From the NCBI GenBank assembly GCA_012931725.1, contig CM022948.1, forward strand, positions 41,444,685 to 41,508,684: a stretch of DNA of 64,000 bases, given 5' to 3'. This DNA is from Litsea cubeba. Its lineage: Eukaryota; Streptophyta; Magnoliopsida; Laurales; Lauraceae. The stretch's first letter is position 1, and every line of letters starts with the position of its first letter. Under the pieces are notes generated by a model that searched no databases, had not been told where the DNA came from, and worked only from the letters and a program-made list of their open reading frames with translations. This document shows positions 34,871 through 46,432 of the stretch, piece after piece. The translations under genes and the position numbers were made by a program.

Positions 34871-35284
34871 CGCTGCAGCAAGCGCAGGGGAGGGAGAAGA
34901 GCAGACAGAGGAAACAGAGAGATGGAGAATAGAGAAGAAAGAGAGAGGTGCGCGGTGTGTGAGGAGTGCAGGAAGAGGGAGGGGTGTACCTGGTGCAGGG
35001 GAGGCGTCCGGCGGCGCGAGGAGGAAGATGAAGGCTCTGTGGGCGTCCAGGGGCAGCTAAGCACGCTTGGCAGTGCTGCTGTGGTCGTCTGGCGGAGGAA
35101 GATGAAGTGGGTCGTGCGCCTGGGAGAGGTTTGGAGAGGGAGGGAGAGATAGAAAGGGATGAGAGGAGATGGGTTCTGGAGGGGGTGATTCATGCTTGGG
35201 AGAGGTTTGGAGAGTGAGGGGAGAGAAAAAAATGAGTAGAGGGAAAAGAGGGATTGGAGAGGGAATAGGAGGATTGTGGAGGCG
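34640..35284 (-). other. GC-rich, C/T-repeat block, possible CACTA leader exon
   Basis: This is the most GC-rich purine/pyrimidine-skewed block of the neighbourhood and contains a (GA)n microsatellite of about 30 units at 34804-34865. Read on the minus strand it gives a 185-codon Ser/Pro/Leu-rich frame (34636-35193) that is low complexity and unlikely to be a folded protein. It directly adjoins a subterminal repeat cluster (35285-35580), the arrangement of the GC-rich first exon and subterminal repeats in En/Spm-type elements. That role is inference. Confidence 0.3.
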
Positions 35285-35580
35285 GGAGAGGGAAAAAATT
35301 AGTTTTATCGACGTTTATATAAACGTCGGTAAAAACTATTTTATTTTTCTTAACATTTACTGACGTTTAATATAAAACGTTGGTAATATATATTCCGACG
35401 CTAATTTTCATCGGTAAAAAAAAATTCGTCGGTAAAGGTCTCTATTTTTAATTTTCCTAAAAATAAAATTAAACTTTTCTGACGTTTTACAAAAAAACGT
35501 CACCAAAAGTTCATTTTACCGACTTCATAAAATTCGTCTATAATAGAATTCGTCGATGATGTGTCATCGGGAGATGGTCC
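35285..35580. repeat. CACTA-like subterminal repeats, CGTCGGTAAA family
   Basis: Many copies of CGTCGGTAAA or its complement TTTACCGACG and TATAAACGTCGGTAAAAAC-like palindromes occur here. The same motif family recurs at 47520-47801 and 50030-50330, and differs from the GACAAAA/GTCTCCAAT family at 27051 and 51700. Confidence 0.7.
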
Positions 35581-35863
35581 CACTGTAATATTGGCCATTT
35601 GAAAGAAATGCGATTAATAATTAATATATAAGATTGTTTAATGACGTTTTAATCGAATAACCAACACCTATTGTTGGCTAAAGTATCAAATTAAAAAAGA
35701 ATAAAATATATCTGAATATATTTGAACATAATTCATATATAATTTTTATGTGGGTTCTTAATAGCTTGGATCACATCTCTTTAGTTATTATGTGGCCTCT
35801 CAAATTACTTTACTCAGAGATTAAAATTGACAAGTTAAAAAGATAAGGTTCATACTCACTGCC

Positions 35864-38255
35864 TGATCGGTCCCCAAGTGTAGGGTACGATTGTAGTAAT
35901 AATCTGGTAAATCCAGGTCGATCCACAGGGAGCAATGCTTTTCAAGAAACCTTCCAACTTTGACCTATCCTAAACACTAAATCTGGCCTAAATTAAATTA
36001 GATAACTAAATACAAAAAAAGCTTAATTACAATGCTTTCAAAAAAATAAAGGAACTATTGTAATAAAGGAAACCTAATCTAAGCAATCCTAAAATATCTA
36101 AAAACCTGCAAAAGAACACACAAATCAAACGACCAGTTTAATATAAAAAAAAATCAAAACAAAACTTCCTAAATTAGATCCTACTTACCAAAATCAATTT
36201 TTATGTAAATATGAATGATCTATAATGCCCTAAATGCTAACAAGGCAATTTTATGCAAGTTTCTAACTATATGATGCATGCTGTAAAAAAATTCTAAGTA
36301 TGGAAACTGTTGCGCAGCCCTGTTTTCACTGGACTGTACGACATGACTAAGGTGGTGTGAACCTAAATCTAATGGATGTGATCAATAGCCTGATGATGCA
36401 TGAACACAACAAAAAAATAAAAACCGAAAAAAGACTTAAAACAAAAAAGATATGATCACCTAAATATGCCTACTTGAACTGTTTTGTTGCTGAAATCTGA
36501 ACGCAGGCTTACCAACTATCCCTGTTTGAGCCTCTGGTTGACATGGTTCCCGAGGTTATTTTTGGCTGAAATTCTGGGGTTTCAAAGTCCAATTACCATA
36601 CTTTAAATCTGCTATTTTATGGACAAAAATATTAACGTTTACCTGGTTTTTAAATCATGCACTTTTGTAACCAAGTTGGGTTAATTCTGCTGAAATGTGC
36701 AGGATTTTTCACTACTCACTTATCAGATCCGAATTTAGTGTGTCTAATCAGTTGATAATCTTGTGATTTCAGCAACAAAAACTTGTTCTACTGCAATTTC
36801 TAAATATGAAGTATACACAAAGACACTTTCTAACCATATCTCATGCAAATAACAAGAATAGAAAGTTTCTACTAAACATAGAAAGATGCAAGTTGAGTTT
36901 TTAAATCTAGAATTTGTAAATAGAACAAAAAAATTAAGAATATTAACTTGAAAATAACAACAAAAAGGGTGGAAAGAAAATAAAAAGCGGAAAAGTAGTA
37001 CCAAAGATCTAGAATCTAGACAATCCTACAAGTATTGACAATGCGATGATAATGTCCTCTCTTCTCAAAGTAGGAAAAAAAAATTATGCAAGTGATTTTT
37101 TGATGTCTCTCGACTTTTGATATTTTTATTTTATTTTCAAACCCTTGATCTAATCATGTGAAATATTGTCTCCAATCAAAACACATAAAAGAACTAAGAT
37201 AAGAAAATTAAATCACTTACATAGAAAGTTGCAAAATCAATCCAAGTAGTGTCTTTTTTTCTTGATCTTGAAATACAAAAAAAATTAAGATTATTCTCTC
37301 TTCATCATTCTCTCAACATGATTTCTCAACCTATGTCTAAAGAATTAGGAGGAAAGAAGAAGAAGAAAGGGACTTAGAGAGAAAGATGGATGGGAGTGGA
37401 ATAGAGAGAGGAAGAGTCTCCTTGGTTGCTACCAAAAGCCTTGGACCAAGTGATGGCTTCAAGCCCCTTTGGCTAGACCCTCTTTTATAATCTCTTATGT
37501 CCCTTACCTCCTCCATCTTGGCTTAAATTCAAACTTCAATTGATTTCTTGTCCTTGTGATCCAATTTTTTCCATCTTGGGTTCCTCAAAAGATCTTTAAG
37601 ATTGCTTCTTGATTTCCTTCTTGATTTTTGTCTCCTCCTTGATTAGATTTCTTCTTCCACAAGTTTGACTTTGTGGAGATCTCCTTCCAATGCAAAACTT
37701 GCCATCTACCCACGTTTTTTTTCATATATGCCATAATATATAATTCCAAGTGGACTTAACTCCTTTGTATTAGGTGGAAGCTTCTTTAAAAACTCTTTCA
37801 CAACCAAGACACATTCATCTAACCATCATGGTCCCACCAATCATGTAAATCTTCATGGGATAGGGTCCCATGTTGATGATTTTTTTCCTACAAATTGAAA
37901 GAAATTAATTAATCACATATAATAAAAATAAACATGAATTATGCAGGAGACCCTACATGCCTAATGATGCACCCAAATGACAAACTTTCCAAAAAAATAG
38001 CACGTGCCAAAAATAACAAGTATGCATTGATGAAGCCAAAAAACTAATTTTTGGGTGATGAATGAGATGAAAAATCCTAATTTCACAAAAGTCATGCAAT
38101 TCAATGAATTTTGACCAATTCTGACCATTTTCCCAAAAATATCCTCAAATACAAGTAATAATGAAATTAAGTGCAATTCTATGCAATTAAACCTAATTAA
38201 GTCCACAAATGCTCATGAAATGATGACCTAATGACCTAATTTTGTGGACTTATCA
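35864..38255 (-). repeat. Athila-like element, 3' LTR
   Basis: On the minus strand it starts TGATAAGTCC and ends CCGATCA, with TG...CA boundaries. It is near-identical to 44031-46422; differences include a small length change near 37879 and another near 38001. Confidence 0.95.
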
Positions 38256-38275
38256 CACCCCTCAACCAGCTTTTT
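38256..38275 (-). promoter_or_regulatory. Polypurine tract of the Athila-like element
   Basis: On the minus strand, GGTTGAGGGGTG lies immediately before the 3' LTR start TGATAAG. This is the expected position for the purine primer of plus-strand synthesis. Confidence 0.6.
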
Positions 38276-39799
38276 GCTAGTCCCTTAACAAAATAAGCGA
38301 CAAGGAATAAAACTCACTAAAATAATACTATGGAAAATAAATTAATGGAGAAAATAGAAATGAAAAAACGCCATTTTCGCTGGCACTCTCGACTGCATTT
38401 AGCGTATGCAGTAAGCCCTTAAACCCCTAGGTTCCCCCTAGTGGACGAGTTGTGCCTCGTGAGGGTTTGCAGTGAATATACCCACAAAATTCTCTTTTTT
38501 TTTTGTTTTTTTTTTTTTTCATTTTTTTTTAAAGTAGAAACCTAACGAAACCATGGGGATGTTTCCAAAAGAAAATTTTCAAAAACACAGGATTTTCTCA
38601 ATTCTTGGAATTTTTTTTTAAAGGCAAATCTTAAATTAGGTTCAAAAATCTCATCTTTTGGTCAGAAATTCTCGAAATCATGCTGAATTGATTGTGCATG
38701 GTGATAAGTGCGTACGTATACGAAAAAAATAGGTATCGAATGATCCACCAAAAAATTTCCGTAAAACGATTTTTTATCCAACATTCTAGGCCACCTAACC
38801 TTAGCAAAGAAAAAAAACAGCTTTCCTCTCAAGGCGACCATGACGGCTTTCGCACTGCTGCTTTTTTTTTTTTTTTACGAACACACACATGTGACTTAGC
38901 AATGCCTAGGTCCCTTAAGCTTTCTAATTAACCCATGTAACGAGCGTTAGGCCAATGACTCCCAAGTCAGATGTCTTTAGGGCACTAGGTATGTAAATAC
39001 CCCTACGGGCTTACTGGCTCGGGTTAAAAAGGCTACGAACCCAAACTAGTCACACAACTTTTTATTCTTTTCAAGACTTATAACTAGCACTTTTTTTTTA
39101 TTTTTTTATTTTTACGATCCCAAAACAATAGGCAGCCCTTTTCATGTGCCCGAATTAACTCAACGGTTTGTGGCTGATCAAACCACCCATATGAGCCAGG
39201 AAACTGTGAAAGTAAGGGTCGGTTTTCCATCATATTTTCAATCCAATCGTCAAAGAAAACAGAAATCATAGCTTCACATTTGAAAACCTTGAAAACGTAT
39301 ACATACTGTGTAAAAGTGAGGGATCAAATTTCAGCACTTTTCCAAAAATCCTTTCCTTAAACAAAACAATGAACCATTATATTTTTTCCTCGCCCAAAGC
39401 TTCAAAAACTCCAAAATTCGAGGTATCTTCGTTTTATAAAAATTCGATCGAAATTCCCTTTTTAAAAAAAAAAAAACCCTAAAAACAAACAAAAATAATT
39501 TTTTTTTAAAAAAATTAAAGAAAAAGGGTGTAAAACTTTTGTCTAAAGATGGACAAGTGTGCTTGTTCCTACCCCCCAACCTAGCATGAACATCGTCCTC
39601 GATGTTTAAATGAAAGAAATGCAATTAAACATATGAAACATGAGGATGAAAACTATCAGAGGGTAAAGTGAAGAAGTCACTTGGGATACTGCAGATTTCC
39701 CGTGAATCTGTCCAAAATGAGGCAAAATACACAAAAACAAAGCAGGAAGATCTATTTACATATGTACACAAAGTTGAGCGCTGTCAGATCTAACGCTCG
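38276..39799. other. Athila-like noncoding 3' region
   Basis: About 1.5 kb lies between the integrase stop and the polypurine tract, with long T runs and no sustained frame. Many Athila elements have a long 3' region here, sometimes with an env-like frame; no such frame with transmembrane segments is visible. Confidence 0.6.
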
Positions 39800-41415
39800 T
39801 CAGTCCTGATAGTCAGGACTAATCAGAGGTAAAATAGTGTCATCTGAATCAAATGGCTCCAAGAATGGTTTTAGACGTTGTCCATTCACTTTGAAAACTG
39901 AACCATCCTTGGGATTCTCCAACTCAACCGCCCCGTGTGGAAAAACATGCTTAACAATAAAGGAGCCACTCCATCGAGATCTCAACTTCCCAGGAAAGAG
40001 ATGTAAACGAGAATTGTAAAGGACTTTTTGTGACGGGTGAAAAGTTTTTCTAAGAATGTTTTTATCATGGAAAACCTTGGTCCTTTCTTTGTAAATACGA
40101 GAGTTTTGATAAGCCTCGTTGCGAATCTCTTCCAATTCATTCATTTGGAATTTCCTCTTAATTCCAGCTTTCTCCATATCAAAGTTTAGCTGCTTTAGTG
40201 CCCAATATGCTTTATGTTCCAATTCCACCGGAAGGTGGCAAGCTTTCCCATAAATCAGTCTGTATGGAGACATGCCTATTGGAGTTTTGAATGCAGTGCG
40301 GTAAGCCCATAACGCATTGTTTAGTCGAAGTGACCAATCTTTGCGAGTAGGGTTTACTGTGGTCTCCAATATACGTTTGATTTCCCGATTCGAGACTTCA
40401 ACTTGCCCACTAGTCTGCGGATGATAGGGCGTAGCCACTTTGTGTGTAATTCCGTATGTTTTAAACAAAGCCTCAATTACACGATTACAGAAGTGGGTAC
40501 CTCCATCACTAATGATGGCTCGTGGGGTCCCGAATCTAGAAAATATGTGCTCCTTCATAAATTTCTTGACAACATTAGCATCATTTGTCCGACATGGTAT
40601 AGCTTCAATCCACTTGGACACATAATCAACAGCTACTAAAATGTAGAGATAACCAAAACTCGGGGGAAACGGTCCCATGAAATCTATTCCCCATACATCA
40701 AACAACTCAATGATCAAAATTGGATTCAGGGGCATCATGTTCCTTCTTGAAACGGAACCCAATTTTTGACAGTTTTCACAAGACTTGCAATATCCATGAA
40801 CATCTCTAAAAAGGGTGGGCCAGTAAAAACCGCATTGCAGAATCTTAAAGGCAGTTTTTTTAGAAGAGAAATGGCCCCCACAGGCCTGTGAATGACAAAA
40901 GGAGATGACACTGTTTTGCTCATCATCTGGCACACACCTCCTAATGATTTGGTTTGGGCAGTATTTAAACAAAAATGGGTCATCCCAGAAAAAATTCCGG
41001 ACCTCAGAAAAGAATTTATTCCTATCTTGCCTTTTCCAATGTTCTGGGACTATGCCTGTAGCAAGATAGTTGGCAATGTCTGCATACCAGGGAAGTTGGG
41101 ATACTGCGAACAGTTGTTCGTCAGGGAAGTTGTCCTGGATGGGTGTGGATTCCAAAGATTCAGAAATGACAAGTCGTGATAGATGATCCGCAACTACATT
41201 TTCTACTCCTTTTTTATCTCGGATTTCAATATCAAATTCTTGGAGTAGAAGGATCCAACGAATGAGACGCGGTTTTGCATCCTTCTTAGAAAGAAGGTAT
41301 TTCAACGCTGAATGATCGGTGAACACAATGATCTTGGATCCTAGCAAGTACGAACGGAATTTGTCTAGCGCAAAGACCACGGCTAATAATTCTTTCTCTG
41401 TGTGGAGTAATTGAT
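39800..41415 (-). pseudogene. Athila-like pol, RNase H (part) and integrase
   Basis: The open stretch from 41380 down to 39800 (526 codons) begins within RNase H (VFALDKFRSYLLGSKIIVFT, DHSALKYLLSKKD). It continues through the integrase zinc finger (H...H, then CKSCENCQK), the DDE core (WGIDFMGPFPP, IISDGGTHFCN and the Glu of QTSGQVEVSNRE) and a C-terminal domain ending VFKVNGQRLKPFLEPF. Integrase motifs look intact. A one-base frameshift at about 41412-41415 separates it from the upstream RNase H part, so it cannot be made as part of a normal Gag-Pol without recoding. Confidence 0.92.
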
Positions 41416-41745
41416 TTGTGCGCTATTCAAAGTCCGGCTTGCATAATAAATCACATAAGGTTTCTTTTCCTTACGTTGCCCCAACACAGCCCTAACCGCA
41501 TAATCACTTGCATCACACATAAGTTCAATGGGCAGGCTCCAGTCAGGCGATTGCATAATCGGAGCGGAAGTCAGCATGCCCTTTAACTTGGTGAAAGCTT
41601 CGTGGCATGCCTCAGTCCACTCAAATTGAGTATCTTTTAACAGAAGGTTGCACAGTGGTCTGGAGATAGCGCTGAAATCTTTTATAAACCTTCTGTAGAA
41701 GCCTGCATGCCCTAAGAACGATCTGATATCTCTAACGGTTTGAGA
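41416..41745 (-). pseudogene. Athila-like pol, RT connection and RNase H start
   Basis: The minus-strand frame reads TVRDIRSFLGHAGFYRRFIK, then PLCNLLLKDTQFEWTEACHE, CDASDYAVRAVLGQRK and YYASRTLNSAQINYST. This joins the RT domain upstream to RNase H downstream, but it is out of frame with both: there is a small deletion at about 41745 after DLIS and a one-base loss at about 41415. Confidence 0.85.
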
Positions 41746-43965
41746 TCAGATCTATTTTTGACTTGTCAACTTCCATTCCCTTGGATGAAACAATATGGCC
41801 AAGGACTATTCCCTGGCGAACCATGAAGTGACACTTCTCCCAATTTAGCACCAGGTTCTTCTCTTCACATCTGACAAGGACTTTTCCCAAATTACTTAAG
41901 CAGTCTTCGAAAGAATTACCGAAAACGGAGAAATCATCCATGAAGACCTCGAGGAAACGCTCCACCATGTCACTGAATATGCTCAGCATGCAGCGTTGGA
42001 AAGTAGCGGGAGCATTGCACAGTCCAAAGGGCATTCGCCGGTAGGCGAAAGTTCCGAAGGGACATGTGAATGTGGTTTTCTCTTGATCCTTAGGGGCGAT
42101 TTCTATCTGATTGTATCCTGAGTATCCATCCAAGAAGCAGTAGTATGGGTGGCCTGCTACCCTTTCCAAGATTTGGTCCAAAAAGGGTAGCGGAAAATGG
42201 TCCTTCCGTGTGACTGCATTGAGCTTTCTGTAGTCAATACATACCCTCCAACCTGTGGGTATCCGGGTAGGGATGAGTTCATCCCTAGCATTCTTGACTA
42301 CAGTGACGCCGGCTTTCTTTGGTACGACCTGGGTAGGGCTGACCCACTGACTATCCGAGATCGGATAGATGATACCCACGTCCAGAAGTTTTAAGACTTC
42401 AGCCCTAACCACCTCCTGCATGGTGGGGTTAAGCCGGCGTTGCATTTGTCTAGAATGTTTTGCATTTTCTTCCAGGTAAATATGGTGCGTACACACGTAA
42501 GGATCAATGCCTTTAATATCAGCCTTAGTCCATGCTATTGCACCCTTGTGCTGCTTAAGTATTTCCGTTAATTGCTCCTCTTGGTCCTTGTTTAGGTGTG
42601 ATGAAATTACAACTGGGAACGTTTCATCATCCCCAAGGTATGCATATTTGAGGTCAACTGGAAGGGGTTTCAACTCAGGTTTGGGTGGCCTCACCTGAGA
42701 GGGAAGAGACTTAGACCCCGATGGTACTAGCTCCTCAGCTTTCGGGTTCCACAAACTACTGGCCATCTGAACAGTATCATCTTCAATGTCAAGAGAATGA
42801 GGCAAATCAGATTCAAAGGGGCACAAGGAATTGGGGTCGGTGGACTCCGTAAGAGATTCTTGAATAATGGCCTCAATCATGTCAATTTCTTCGAAATCAG
42901 GACCATCATCCCGCATTTGTTTGCACGCATTGAAAACATTGAGCTCAATGGTCATGTTTCCAAAAGAAAGCTTCATTACCCCGTTCCGGCAATTGATTAG
43001 TGCATTTGAAGTGGCTAGGAAGGGTCTACCCAATATTACCGGAATTTGAGCATTAGGATTTGCCACTGGTTGGGTATCCAAAACGATGAAGTCCACTGGA
43101 AAGTAGAACTTCTCGATTTGTACTAAAACATCCTCTACCATCCCCCTAGGTTTCTTTATTGATCTGTCAGCGAGCTGAAGAGTGACTTGAGTAGGTTTCA
43201 ACTCGCCTAGCCCCAACTGTTGATAAACCGAGTAAGGAAGTAGATTGACACTCGCCCCCAAGTCGAGTAAAGCTTGTTCTATCCGGAAGTTTCCAATGAT
43301 GCACGATACTGTGGGGCATCCCGGATCTTTATATTTAGGTAGAGCATCTTGTCTTAAAATCGAGCTTGCTTGCTCGGCCAAGAAAGCTTTCTTAGAAACA
43401 TGCATTTTACGTTTGATTGTGCATAAATCTTTGAGGAACTTAGCGTAAGATGGAATCTGTTTGATGGCATCCAAAAGCGGGATATTAATCTTGACTTCTC
43501 TGAAGATATCCAAAATCTCCTCATTTGGGACCATCCTCTTTGGCGATCTCAGTCGTTGGGGGAATGGGGCCACAGGCTTGTACTCAGGAATTTCGGGTAC
43601 CTTCCCTTTGTCATCACCACCCTTTTCTATGACTTCTTTAGATTCAGACTTATTTGAAGAAACTTTTTGATCCGAGGATGCAGGTGACTTTCCTTTTCTC
43701 GGATCATCTTTCGAAATTTCTTTACAACTCCGCAAAGTGGTCACAGCTTGCACTTGCTCCTTTGAGGTAGAGGGACCTGTATTGGCCACTTCGTATTGCC
43801 CTTTAGGGTTCGGGTGTGTTTGGGCTGGGAAAGCCCCCTTCTCCCTGTTTTGAAGGGTATTGCTAAGTTGGCCAATTGAGGTTCTCACCTCTTTTTGAAA
43901 GTCTAAAAAAGATTGTTGATTGTTTTGAATGATGGAATTCTGAGTTTGAATTAAATTTGTCAGCA
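41746..43965 (-). pseudogene. Athila-like gag C-terminus, protease and reverse transcriptase
   Basis: The open frame starts abruptly with gag C-terminal sequence (LLTNLIQTQNSIIQNNQQSF, then SIGQLSNTLQNREKGAFPAQ). It runs through a Lys/Ser-rich linker to the retropepsin-like protease (ALLDLGASVNLLPYSVYQQL near 43230; the Athila form DLGA instead of DTGA). RT follows: YRKLNAVTRKDHFPLPFLDQ, DGYSGYNQIEIAP, RRMPFGLCNAPATFQRCM and catalytic EVFMDDFSVFG at about 41930-41960. All catalytic aspartates of RT are kept. The N-terminal and nucleocapsid parts of gag are absent, and the frame shifts at about 41745. The nominal ATG at 44044 is inside the LTR and is not a natural start. Confidence 0.93.
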
Positions 43966-44024
43966 GGTGAGTATTCCCGCCTGTCACGCGGGTGACCCGG
44001 GTTCGATCCCCGGCAACGGTGCCA
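43966..44024 (+). other. 59-nt copy of tRNA-Asp(GTC) 3' portion at the primer-binding site
   Basis: The plus strand reads GGTGAGTATTCCCGCC, then TGTCACGCGGG (anticodon GTC in its loop), TGACC, CGGGTTCGATCCCCG (T arm) and GCAACGG-T-GCC-A. From memory this is plant tRNA-Asp from G18/G19 to the CCA end with two mismatches. Only the last ~18 nt are needed as a primer-binding site (TGGCACCGTTGCCGGGGA on the minus strand), and a gap of six bases separates it from the LTR. It is not a tRNA gene: the 5' acceptor strand and most of the D arm are missing, and CCA is encoded. Gag sequence begins directly next to it. Confidence 0.9.
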
Positions 44025-44030
44025 AAAACT

Positions 44031-46422
44031 TGATCGGTTCCCAAGTGTAGGGTACGATTGTAGTAATAATCTGGTAAATCCAGGTCGATCCACAGGGAGC
44101 AATGCTTTTCAAGAAACCTTCCAACTTTGACCTATCCTAAACACTAAATCTGGCCTAAATTAAATTAGATAACTAAATACAAAAAAAGCTTAATTACAAT
44201 GCTTTCAAAAAAATAAAGGAACTATTGTAATAAAGGAAACCTAATCTAAGCAATCCTAAAATATCTAAAAACCTGCAAAAGAACACACAAATCAAACGAC
44301 CAGTTTAATATAAAAAAAAAATCAAAACAAAACTTCCTAAATTAGATCCTACTTACCAAAATCAATTTTTATGTAAATATGAATGATCTATAATGCCCTA
44401 AATGCTAACAAGGCAATTTTATGCAAGTTTCTAATTATATGATGCATGCTGTAAAAAAATTCAAAGTATGAAAACTGTTGCGCAGCCCTGTTTTCACTGG
44501 ACTGTACGACATGACTAAGGTGGTGTGAACCTAAATCTAATGGATGGGATCAATAGCCTGATGATGCATGAACACAACAAAAAAATAAAAACCGAAAAAA
44601 GACTTAAAACAAAAAAGATATGATCACCTAAATATGCCTACTTGAACTGTTTTGTTGCTGAAATCTGAACGCAGGCTTACCAACTACCCCTGTTTGAGCC
44701 TCTGGTTGACATGGTTCCCGAGGTTATTTTTGGCTGAAATTCTGGGGTTTCAAAGTCCAATTACCATACTTTAAATCTGCTATTTTATGGACAAAAATAT
44801 TAACGTTTACCTGGTTTTTAAATCATGCACTTTTGTAACCAAGTTGGGTTAATTCTGCTGAAATGTGCAGGATTTTTCACTACTCACTTATCAGATCCGA
44901 ATTTAGTGTGTCTAATCAGTTGATAATCTTGTGATTTCAGCAACAAAAACTTGTTCTACTGCAATTTCTAAATATGAAGTATACACAAAGACACTTTCTA
45001 ACCATATCTCATGCAAATAACAAGAATAGAAAGTTTCTACTAAACATAGAAAGATGCAAGTTGAGTTTTTAAATCTAGAATTTGTAAATAGAACAAAAAA
45101 ATTAAGAATATTAACTTGAAAATAACAACAAAAAGGGTGGAAAGAAAATAAAAAGCGGAAAAGTAGTACCAAAGATCTAGAATCTAGACAATTCTACAAG
45201 TATTGACAATGCGATGATAATGTCCTCTCTTCTCAAAGTAGGAAAAAAAAATTATGCAAGTGATTTTTTGATGTCTCTCGACTTTTGATATTTTTATTTT
45301 ATTTTCAAACCCTTGATCTAATCATGTGAAATATTGTCTCCAATCAAAACACATAAAAGAACTAAGATAAGAAAATTAAATCACTTACATAGAAAGTTGC
45401 AAAATCAATCCAAGTAGTGTCTTTTTTTCTTGATCTTGAAATACAAAAAAATTAAGATTCTTCTCTCTTCATCATTCTCTCAACATGATCTCTCAACCTA
45501 TGTCTAAAGAATTAGGAGGAAAGAAGAAGAAGAAAGGGACTTAGAGAGAAAGGTGGATGGGAGTGGAATAGAGAGAGGAAGAGTCTCCTTGGTTGCTACC
45601 AAAAGCCTTGGACCAAGTGATGGCTTCAAGCCCCTTTGGCTAGACCCTCTTTTATAATCTCTTATGTCCCTTACCTCCTCCATCTTGGCTTAAATTCAAA
45701 CTTCAATTGATTTCTTGTCCTTGTGATCCAATTTTTTCCATCTTGGGTTCCTCAAAAGATCTTTAAGATTGCTTCTTGATTTCCTTCTTGATTTTTGTCT
45801 CCTCCTTGATTAGATTTCTTCTTCCACAAGTTTGACTTTGTGGAGATCTCCTTCCAATGCAAAACTTGCCATCTACCCACGTTTTTTTTCATATATGCCA
45901 TAATATATAATTCCAAGTGGACTTAACTCCTTTGTATTAGGTGGAAGCTTCTTTAAAAACTCTTTCACAACCAAGACACATTCATCTAACCATCATGGTC
46001 CCACCAATCATGTAAATCTTCATGGGATAGGGTCCCATGTTGATTTTTTTCCTACAAATTGAAAGAAATTAATTAATCACATATAATAAAAATAAACATG
46101 AATTATGCATGGGACCCTACATGCCTAATGATGCACCCAAATGACAAACTTTCCAAAAAAATAGCACATGGTGCCAAAAATAACAAGTATGCATTGATGA
46201 AGCCAAAAAACTAATTTTTGGGTGATGAATGAGATGAAAAATCCTAATTTCACAAAAGTCATGCAATTCAATGAATTTTGACCAATTCTGACCATTTTCC
46301 CAAAAATATCCCCAAATACAAGTAATCATGAAATTAAGTGCAATTCTATGCAATTAAACCTAATTAAGTCCACAAATGCTCATGAAATGATGACCTAATG
46401 ACCTAATTTTGTGGACTTATCA
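44031..46422 (-). repeat. Athila-like element, 5' LTR
   Basis: TG...CA bounded, 2392 bp, and the upstream LTR in the element's minus-strand orientation. It should hold the promoter; I could not fix a TATA box with confidence in this AT-rich sequence. Confidence 0.95.
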
Positions 46423-46432
46423 CTGCCCAATT

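Larger units (their letters stand above)
35864..46422 (-). mobile_element. Athila-like Ty3/gypsy LTR retrotransposon, complete ends
   Basis: Two LTRs of 2392 bp each (35864-38255 and 44031-46422) bound it, with a perfect 5-bp duplication CTGCC (35859-35863 and 46423-46427). Minus-strand order is LTR, tRNA-Asp-derived primer site, C-terminal gag, protease, RT, RNase H, integrase, long noncoding 3' region, polypurine tract, LTR. The LTRs differ at only about twenty places by eye, so insertion was recent. Coding is broken: most of gag is missing and pol has two frameshifts. Domain sequences (CDYRKLN-type RT, FMDDFS, DLGAS protease) place it in the Athila group. Confidence 0.95.

Noticed and set aside
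34636..35193. A 185-codon secreted or membrane protein on the minus strand
   Set aside because: The frame is Ser/Leu/Pro low complexity produced by a (CT)n microsatellite and C/T-rich DNA; no domain is visible.
43966..44024. A tRNA-Asp gene
   Set aside because: It lacks the 5' acceptor strand and most of the D arm, includes an encoded CCA, and sits exactly where the retrotransposon primer-binding site must be.
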